5,882 nt of DNA from an uncultured bacterium (GTDB lineage: Bacteria > Bacillota_A > Clostridia > Oscillospirales > Oscillospiraceae). Where the stretch lies: assembly GCA_905214605.1 (NCBI GenBank), contig CAJMMY010000076.1, positions 1-5,882 on the forward strand, in the 5' to 3' direction. This document shows, one piece after another, positions 1-4,122 of the stretch (position 1 is the first letter of the stretch; every line of letters starts with the position of its first letter). A model generated the notes under the pieces. It was given only the letters and a program-made list of their open reading frames with translations, was not told the DNA's origin and ran no database searches. The translations under genes and the position numbers were made by a program.

Positions 1-26
1 GTTTTCCCCCGGACCCCTTGAAACGA

Positions 27-48
27 CCAAAGGGCCCCGGCCCTTTGG
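27..48. repeat. Perfect GC-rich palindrome with a two-base centre
   Basis: CCAAAGGGCC (27-36) is followed by CC (37-38) and its exact reverse complement GGCCCTTTGG (39-48). As RNA the realistic fold is an 8-bp stem closing a CCCCGG loop. No U-run follows on either side, so it is not a classical intrinsic terminator. It sits just after CCCCTTGAAA (14-23), a 10-mer that also occurs at 5816-5825 beside another structured element. It may be a dispersed intergenic repeat of the genome, but that is inference from one window. Confidence 0.6.
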
Positions 49-84
49 AATCCCGGGTGCCTTCTCCTAACGAAAAACCTCTTA

Positions 85-111
85 CCTTTTATGTGGAGAC
101 GGTAAAAGGAG
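85..111 (+). promoter_or_regulatory. Ribosome binding site of gtrA-like gene within a possible hairpin
   Basis: AAAAGGAG (104-111) lies 5 nt before the ATG at 117 and decides that start. CCTTTTA (85-91) is exactly complementary to TAAAAGG (103-109), giving a 7-bp stem with an 11-nt loop that would cover most of the Shine-Dalgarno sequence. The stem is AT-rich and weak, so control of translation by it is only a possibility. Confidence 0.5.
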
Positions 112-116
112 TTTTC

Positions 117-560
117 ATGAAATCTCTTTTTCAAAAGCTGCTGGACCCATCGCTGCTGCGGTTCCTGATTGTGGGCGGCATCAACACGGTGGTGGGCATG
201 GCCATTATGTTCGGCTTGTATAATCTGGCGGGGTGCAGCTACTGGCTGTCCTCGGCAGCCAATTACGGTCTGACCAGTATTTTGAGCTTTTTTCTGAACA
301 AATACTTCACCTTCCGCAGCAAAAGCCGGTCCGGCGGCGAGGTGATACGCTTTGCGGCGAACATCGGAGTGTGCTATGCCGTGGCTTACGGCGCGGCAAA
401 GCCCTTGGTGCGCCTGCTGCTGACGGGGGCGTCAGCTGCCCTCCGGGATAATGTTTCCATGCTGGTGGGCATGGTGCTGTTCACCGGGTGCAATTATTTG
501 GGCCAGCGATTTTTCGCGTTCAAACAGACAGACGGAAAGGAAAACGGAACGGAATGTTGA
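117..560 (+). CDS. GtrA-family membrane protein (probable lipid-linked sugar translocation)
   Basis: The 147-aa polytopic membrane protein belongs to the GtrA/DPMS3-like family (PF04138 by recognition). Seen in the sequence: the family-like opening RFLIVGGINTVVG (residues 15-27), four hydrophobic segments at about 14-36, 42-60, 79-103 and 113-130, FFLNKYFTF (58-66) after the second, and NYLGQRFFAF (126-135) at the end of the fourth. GtrA proteins are known or proposed to help flip undecaprenyl-phosphate sugars across the membrane for O-antigen or wall polymer glycosylation. Its neighbour is exactly the expected partner, a GtrB-like transferase whose ATG overlaps this stop by 7 nt, so they are almost surely co-translated. 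The ATG at 117 is chosen for its AAAAGGAG site and because the upstream extension is unlike the family. The acceptor is unknown. Length is normal for the family. Confidence 0.88.
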   Translation: MKSLFQKLLDPSLLRFLIVGGINTVVGMAIMFGLYNLAGCSYWLSSAANYGLTSILSFFLNKYFTFRSKSRSGGEVIRFAANIGVCYAVAYGAAKPLVRLLLTGASAALRDNVSMLVGMVLFTGCNYLGQRFFAFKQTDGKENGTEC

Positions 561-1522
561 CCTTATACGCAGTGGTTCCCTGCTATAACGAGGAGGAGGT
601 ACTGCCTCAATCTGCGGAGATTCTCCGGGAAAAATGGCAGCGCTTGATGACGGAGGGGAAAATTTCCCCGGAAAGCCGCATTGCGTTGGTGGACGATGGC
701 TCCAAGGACCGGACCTGGTCCATCATTGGGGCGCTGTGCGCCCCGGCGGACAGCCTGTTCTGCGCAGTGAAACTCAGCCACAACCGGGGACATCAAAATG
801 CCCTGCTGGCGGGCTTGGAAACCTGCATGGACCGGTGCGACGCCATTGTGTCTCTGGACGCGGATTTGCAGGACGATATTGACGTCATCGACCAATTCGT
901 GGAGCAGTACGAGGCGGGGTGCGACATTGTGTACGGTGTGCGCAGCGACCGCTCCTCAGACCATTTTGCCAAGCGCTTTACGGCGCAAAGCTACTATAAG
1001 CTCCTGGAACTGCTGGGGGTGGATATTCTCTACAACCACGCGGATTATCGTCTGATGTCCCGCCGGGCGCTCCATGCCTTGGCGGAGTACCGGGAATCCA
1101 ATCTGTTTCTCCGGGGAATCATTCCGGAGCTGGGATTTCCCTCTGCGGTGGTGACCTATGCCCGAAAAGAGCGGCAGGCGGGAGAGAGCAAATACACCCT
1201 GACCAAAATGATGAAACTGGCCTTTGACGGAATTACGTCCTTTTCCGTCCGCCCCATTCGGCTGCTGTCGGCTTTGGGCGTGGCGACGTTGTTGGTGGCG
1301 GTGGTGATGGCAATTTACACGTTGGTGCGCCATTTTACCGGAAACACCGTGTCTGGCTGGGCCTCGCTGATGATTTCCATCTGGTTTTTGGGCGGTCTGA
1401 ATCTGCTGGCATTGGGTGTTGTGGGAGAGTATATCGGTAAAATTTACGGCGAAGTCAAGGCCCGCCCCCGGTATATCGTGGAGCAGACCTTGGGTGTGCC
1501 GATGAGACAAGATTTGCAATAA
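554..1522 (+). CDS. GT2 polyprenyl-phosphate glycosyltransferase (GtrB/DPM1-like)
   Basis: The 322-aa membrane-bound family 2 glycosyltransferase probably transfers glucose or a related sugar from a nucleotide donor to undecaprenyl phosphate on the cytoplasmic face. Seen: VVPCYNEEE at 7-15 (start of the GT-A fold), DDGS at 47-50, HNRGHQNAL at 76-84, the metal-binding DADLQD at 102-107, the basic substrate-loop motif RKERQAGESKY at 204-214, then two membrane helices at about 236-258 and 268-293, and GEYIGKIYGEVKARPRYIV at 291-309, typical of the GtrB/DPM1 group. Length and domain order match the family. The ATG at 554 is preferred over one at 488 because it starts just before the conserved fold, follows GAAAGGA (535-541), and overlaps the GtrA stop. 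It is the last gene of the unit; a terminator begins 5 nt after the stop. The sugar cannot be read from sequence. Confidence 0.92.
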   Translation: MLTLYAVVPCYNEEEVLPQSAEILREKWQRLMTEGKISPESRIALVDDGSKDRTWSIIGALCAPADSLFCAVKLSHNRGHQNALLAGLETCMDRCDAIVSLDADLQDDIDVIDQFVEQYEAGCDIVYGVRSDRSSDHFAKRFTAQSYYKLLELLGVDILYNHADYRLMSRRALHALAEYRESNLFLRGIIPELGFPSAVVTYARKERQAGESKYTLTKMMKLAFDGITSFSVRPIRLLSALGVATLLVAVVMAIYTLVRHFTGNTVSGWASLMISIWFLGGLNLLALGVVGEYIGKIYGEVKARPRYIVEQTLGVPMRQDLQ

Positions 1523-1527
1523 AAAAT

Positions 1528-1563
1528 AAGCTGTTCGGGAACGGAAAAATTCCCGAACAGCTT
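1528..1563. terminator. Bidirectional intrinsic terminator between convergent genes
   Basis: A perfect 14-bp stem, AAGCTGTTCGGGAA (1528-1541) with TTCCCGAACAGCTT (1550-1563), closes an 8-nt loop. On the plus strand it runs into T1562-T1567; on the minus strand six A's at 1521-1526 supply the U-run after one intervening base. The plus U-run touches the hydrolase stop codon (1567-1569) and the A-run overlaps the glycosyltransferase stop (1520-1522), so the element is packed to serve both genes. Confidence 0.93.
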
Positions 1564-1566
1564 TTT

Positions 1567-2505
1567 TCATGGAGATAAGATTTTTCGGCAGAAATCCGTC
1601 ACTGCCCGGTGGTAGGTTTCCGGGTCCCGATACACGCTCAATCCGTGCCCGGCGTCGGGAATCACCACCAATTCCTTAACGGCGCTGCCGCAGACGGAAA
1701 AATTCTTCCGGCTCATGGTGCAGGGAACATATCGGTCCGTTTCCCCGTGGATCAGCAGCACCGGCAGACTTGTGCGGGACAATGCATCTTCCGCGGCGGC
1801 GCTTTCCGGGTCAAACCCGGCGAATATTCTGGCGGACAGCCGCACCAAGGGATACAGCGCCCGGGGCTTGCCGGCAGATTCCAGCTCCCAGAGAATCATC
1901 TCCCTGGGCGAGGAAAAGGCGCAGTCGGCAATGATGCCCCGCACCGAAGGCGGGAGGGGCAAATCAGAGGCCATCAGCACCGTGGCGCCGCCCATGGAAA
2001 TGCCCATCAGCACCAAGGGTGTGTCCGGACCGAACCGCTGGGCGGCATACCGGGCCCATGCAAGGGCGTCATACCGCTCCCACACACCCAACGTAATGCT
2101 TTTGCCGTCGCTGCCGCCGTGCCCCCGTTGGTCAATCAGCAGAATTCCCCAGCCCAGCGCGTGAAACAGCGGGAACACCCCGGCGCAATCCCGGAGGGCG
2201 CTGCTGCGGAATCCGTGAAACAGCAGCAAAACCGGCTTGCCCGGCTGCCCGGAATAAAGTTTCCCGGCCAGAGACAATCCGTCATGAACCACCCGCACCG
2301 GCTCATAGGGCAGACTGCGCATCAAAGCGATATTTTCCAGCATAGCCGAACGGTAAAATGCCCGTTTCGGCTCATCGGGAATGGCCTCCGGCAGGGGAAC
2401 CTTCTCCGGTCGGGCCTGAAAGCTCCGCCGATAAATGCTCCCCAGTTCACCGAGCAAGCCTGCCCCGACCAGTGCTCCCGCGGGGAGCAGCCAGTGAGCT
2501 TTCAC
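1567..2505 (-). CDS. Membrane-anchored alpha/beta hydrolase (YqkD-like, serine hydrolase)
   Basis: The 312-aa alpha/beta hydrolase has an N-terminal hydrophobic segment (about 5-23) that probably anchors it, placing the catalytic domain outside the membrane. Seen: HGF at 97-99 (oxyanion-loop region), DQRGHGGSDG at 125-134, nucleophile elbow GISMGG at 168-173 with Ser170, HGETD at 253-257 with likely acid Asp257, and AGHG at 285-288 with likely His287. The triad is complete, so an active esterase, lipase or peptidase-like enzyme is expected; the substrate is unknown. The layout resembles Bacillus YqkD and other S33-like hydrolases. The start is a GTG (2505-2503), 3 nt after the nitroreductase stop, with GGTGGA inside the end of that gene as a likely ribosome binding site. 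Tight spacing implies co-transcription and probably translational coupling. An internal Met55 start would remove the anchor and is less likely. Confidence 0.88.
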   Translation of the reverse strand: MKAHWLLPAGALVGAGLLGELGSIYRRSFQARPEKVPLPEAIPDEPKRAFYRSAMLENIALMRSLPYEPVRVVHDGLSLAGKLYSGQPGKPVLLLFHGFRSSALRDCAGVFPLFHALGWGILLIDQRGHGGSDGKSITLGVWERYDALAWARYAAQRFGPDTPLVLMGISMGGATVLMASDLPLPPSVRGIIADCAFSSPREMILWELESAGKPRALYPLVRLSARIFAGFDPESAAAEDALSRTSLPVLLIHGETDRYVPCTMSRKNFSVCGSAVKELVVIPDAGHGLSVYRDPETYHRAVTDFCRKILSP

Positions 2506-2508
2506 GGC

Positions 2509-3030
2509 TTATTCCACCCAGTAAACCCAGTCAGCTTTCCGGGGCTTTGCGGCGGGAGCGGGGTCTTTTGCCCAACCCAGAATACAGTGGCCGATGCCCT
2601 CATAATCCCCGGTAACGCCAAGGCTTTTCAGCAGCTGCTTGCCCTCTTCGGAGTCAAATTCCTCCCGGGCGCGGTGAATCCAGCAGCTGCCCAGACCCAG
2701 AGAATGGGCGGCCAGCATCAGATTTTCCATGACCAACGTGCCGTCATAGACGTGGTTGGGTTTGCTCCGGTCGGCCAGAACCACCAGCACCACGGGGGCG
2801 CCGTAAAAGGGGTCGCTGTCCGAACCCATAATTTTTGCGTTCATGGCGGAAAGCTTGTCCCGAACGGCTTTGTCCGTTACAGCCAGAATGATGGGGCTCT
2901 GCATTCCCTTGCCCGTGGGGGCGTACATGCCCGCCTCCAGAACCTGCTCAATCAGTTCCCGGGGCACCGGGTCGGACTTGTAGCTGCGTATGCTCCGGCG
3001 GGAGCGGATCGTTTCCAAAACTTCGTTCAT
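2509..3030 (-). CDS. Nitroreductase-family FMN oxidoreductase
   Basis: The 173-aa protein is of the nitroreductase superfamily (PF00881 type): FMN enzymes, usually dimeric and cytoplasmic, that use NAD(P)H to reduce nitroaromatics, quinones, flavins or enones. Seen: the phosphate-binding RRSIRSYKSDPVP at 11-23, EAGMYAPTGKGMQSP at 32-46 (the family's APS/G..NxQP segment, with Met-Gln where Asn-Gln is common), LMLAAHSLGLGSCWI at 104-118, and the C-terminal ILGWAKDPAPAAKPRK at 150-165. It falls in the short single-domain class. The ATG at 3030 has CTCCTTT on the plus strand at 3038-3044, that is AAAGGAG 7 nt upstream. A longer frame to 3099 is rejected because it would include the promoter. It is first in a two-gene operon with the hydrolase. 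The physiological substrate cannot be deduced. Confidence 0.92.
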   Translation of the reverse strand: MNEVLETIRSRRSIRSYKSDPVPRELIEQVLEAGMYAPTGKGMQSPIILAVTDKAVRDKLSAMNAKIMGSDSDPFYGAPVVLVVLADRSKPNHVYDGTLVMENLMLAAHSLGLGSCWIHRAREEFDSEEGKQLLKSLGVTGDYEGIGHCILGWAKDPAPAAKPRKADWVYWVE

Positions 3031-3089
3031 GGTGTGTCTCCTTTCGGTATGAGAAATGAGGGATATGAACTCACATTCACTAATGTTCC

Positions 3090-3098
3090 ATTTTACCA
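3090..3098 (-). promoter_or_regulatory. Extended -10 promoter for nitroreductase-hydrolase operon
   Basis: Read on the minus strand, 3098-3090 is TGGTAAAAT: a TGn extension plus a TAAAAT hexamer (5 of 6 to consensus). No good -35 stands 16-18 nt upstream, which fits an extended -10 promoter. Transcription would begin near 3083, about 50 nt before the ATG at 3030. Its spacer overlaps the palindrome GTTTTC-C-GAAAAC (3102-3114). Confidence 0.5.
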
Positions 3099-3101
3099 TA
3101 A

Positions 3102-3145
3102 GTTTTCCGAAAACGCATGAACTTTTCGGGAACGTTTCCGCGGAA
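3102..3145. promoter_or_regulatory. Two palindromes in the nitroreductase promoter region, operator-like
   Basis: GTTTTC (3102-3107), C, GAAAAC (3109-3114) is an inverted repeat lying where RNA polymerase would contact the spacer of the minus-strand promoter. TTCCGCGGAA (3136-3145) is a perfect 10-bp palindrome upstream. Between them ACTTTTCGGGAACG (3121-3134) loosely repeats AGTTTTCCGAAAACG about 20 bp, two helical turns, away. These could be repressor sites, but no regulator gene is present to support it. Confidence 0.3.
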
Positions 3146-3219
3146 TATGAAAGATAACCAAAGCCGGGCCGTCTGCCTTGTGAATCGAAACGAAAATCGG
3201 GAAACGGCAGAGAAAACAG

Positions 3220-3248
3220 TAGATAGAAAGGAAATGCTCCATTATAAT
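3220..3248 (+). promoter_or_regulatory. Sigma-A promoter for the lipoprotein gene
   Basis: TAGATA (3220-3225, 4 of 6 to TTGACA), a 17-nt spacer and a perfect TATAAT (3243-3248) form a convincing housekeeping promoter. Transcription would start near 3255 and leave a leader of about 79 nt before the ATG at 3334. The leader contains the hairpin at 3269-3299. Confidence 0.65.
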
Positions 3249-3268
3249 AAAAACAGAAGAATCAGTAA

Positions 3269-3299
3269 AAATGCGGTTGAGACAGTTCCAACCGCGTTT
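3269..3299 (+). promoter_or_regulatory. Leader hairpin upstream of the lipoprotein gene
   Basis: GCGGTTG (3273-3279) pairs with CAACCGC (3289-3295) around a 9-nt loop; a T-G wobble and three A-T pairs extend the stem to 11 bp. Only GTTTA follows, so it is a poor terminator; mRNA stabilisation, attenuation or a protein site are all possible. The ribosome binding site AAGGAGG (3320-3326) lies outside it and stays free. Confidence 0.5.
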
Positions 3300-3333
3300 A
3301 TCAAAATAACTACGATACGAAGGAGGACAAACT

Positions 3334-4044
3334 ATGCACAGAAAAGTTTGGATATGGGCTGCAGCAGCTGTTGTCCTCTTAACAGCTTGCAGCACCGTCA
3401 TAAAATTTGACGGAATGGATTTATCCGCCGCGTTTCCTGCGGCGGAACGTATTGAACAAGTTCAGAATGCAATCAGTGCAGCCGGAAATCCGATTGAATT
3501 AGTCCAGATTGTTTATGCTGCAAACGATACGGCAGCGGCAGAAACGGAAATTCCGGCATTTTTGGAAACAATGAATACCGCAAATTCGAATCTGTTAACA
3601 CATGGCACGTGGGGAGAAGATTGGCAGCAGTATGCGCCGACAGTGCATGGAAAGATTTGTCAACAGCTGATTTGGGTAACGGAGGACGACGCGCTTATAC
3701 AAGCAACCATACTGCGAAATGAAAGTACGGAAAATAAGGTTGTCTTGCAATTGAGGCGGCAAAACGGAAATCTGAAGTGCGTTTCCGCACAGGTTTCCGG
3801 GCGAGAGCGAAATCATTTATATGTCGTCGGCTTAACGGAAAATCCGACGCAGGAATACCTAATTCGATGGGATTGTTCAGACGGTCGGCCAATGACCATG
3901 GACGAATTGGGGGATTTAAGTCCCGGTGATACCATTATGCTCTGGCTGGATTGTGACAGCTCGCGGAATGATTTGGACTTGGAGCAGCGGATTCTGTTCG
4001 TGAAGAAACTGTGCCCGGCAACCGATTTGGAGACAGCCTCATGA
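3334..4044 (+). CDS. Exported lipoprotein of unknown function
   Basis: I do not recognise the family of this 236-aa protein. Seen: a short signal sequence MHRKVWIWAAAAVVLLTAC with a clear lipobox L16-T17-A18-C19, so the mature protein should be lipid-anchored at Cys19 on the outer face of the membrane. The mature part is mixed alpha/beta with polar segments; residues about 160-225 include LSPGDTIMLWLDCD (195-208), which resembles the turn-strand pattern of small OB-like barrels in other Firmicute lipoproteins (DUF3221-like; weak inference). Five further cysteines are at 109, 149, 181, 207 and 227. The ATG is fixed by AAGGAGG with 7-nt spacing. It has its own promoter and a terminator, so it is a single-gene unit. 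Its G+C is visibly below its neighbours: three sampled 60-base rows (3421, 3541, 3721) hold 30, 22 and 26 G+C, which suggests acquisition or rapid divergence. Confidence 0.85.
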   Translation: MHRKVWIWAAAAVVLLTACSTVIKFDGMDLSAAFPAAERIEQVQNAISAAGNPIELVQIVYAANDTAAAETEIPAFLETMNTANSNLLTHGTWGEDWQQYAPTVHGKICQQLIWVTEDDALIQATILRNESTENKVVLQLRRQNGNLKCVSAQVSGRERNHLYVVGLTENPTQEYLIRWDCSDGRPMTMDELGDLSPGDTIMLWLDCDSSRNDLDLEQRILFVKKLCPATDLETAS

Positions 4045-4079
4045 ACAATGAAAAAGACAATGTGAATTCAATTGATTGA
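4041..4079 (+). CDS. Possible 12-codon micro-ORF coupled to the lipoprotein gene
   Basis: An ATG overlaps the lipoprotein stop in the coupling arrangement ATGA (4041-4044), and GGAGA (4029-4033) lies 7 nt before it, so initiation is plausible. It encodes only MNNEKDNVNSID before TGA at 4077-4079, then the terminator follows. A second ATG in another frame (4048) gives MKKTM. It may be a leader-like peptide, the remnant of a lost second gene, or chance. No function is proposed. Confidence 0.25.
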   Translation: MNNEKDNVNSID

Positions 4080-4086
4080 AAAAATG

Positions 4087-4116
4087 AACTCCCGCTGAGA
4101 AATTTCAGCGGGAGTT
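4087..4116. terminator. Bidirectional intrinsic terminator between lipoprotein and CHAP genes
   Basis: A perfect 12-bp stem, AACTCCCGCTGA (4087-4098) with TCAGCGGGAGTT (4105-4116), closes the loop GAAATT. On the plus strand four T's (4115-4118) follow. On the minus strand the stem is followed after CA by six U's from A4079-A4084, so it should be stronger for the CHAP gene, whose stop is at 4123-4125. Confidence 0.9.
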
Positions 4117-4122
4117 TTGCGC

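Larger units (their letters stand above)
1..116. other. Non-coding left edge upstream of gtrA-like gene
   Basis: This stretch has no convincing gene. The frame of the downstream membrane protein stays open back to a TTG at 18, but the extra 33 residues are not GtrA-like and would run through a perfect palindrome (27-48), so I treat it as leader or intergenic DNA. It holds that palindrome, a possible short outer stem CCCGG (8-12) with CCGGG (53-57), and a hairpin over the ribosome binding site (85-109). I found no good -35/-10 pair, so the promoter is probably further upstream, outside the window. Confidence 0.6.

Noticed and set aside
27..48. The left palindrome as an intrinsic terminator of an upstream gene
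   Set aside because: No U-run follows the stem on either strand; a terminator would need a different mechanism.
18..116. Longer N-terminus of the GtrA-like protein from a TTG at 18
   Set aside because: The extra residues are unlike the family and cross a perfect palindrome; AAAAGGAG just before the ATG at 117 gives a better start.
956..1570. A 204-codon minus-strand frame opposite the glycosyltransferase
   Set aside because: It is antisense to conserved GT2 motifs and rich in His, Gln and Arg, and its start falls within the terminator region.
1609..3120. A 503-codon plus-strand open frame antisense to the hydrolase and nitroreductase
   Set aside because: It runs opposite two well-supported enzymes with full catalytic motifs and shows no domain of its own (rich in Gly, Pro, His, Gln, Arg). 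It is a shadow frame caused by G+C-rich third positions.
3093..3410. Two roughly 100-codon frames in the 3100-3333 intergenic region, one per strand
   Set aside because: Each overlaps the lipoprotein start and the promoters, has no ribosome site and no recognisable pattern.
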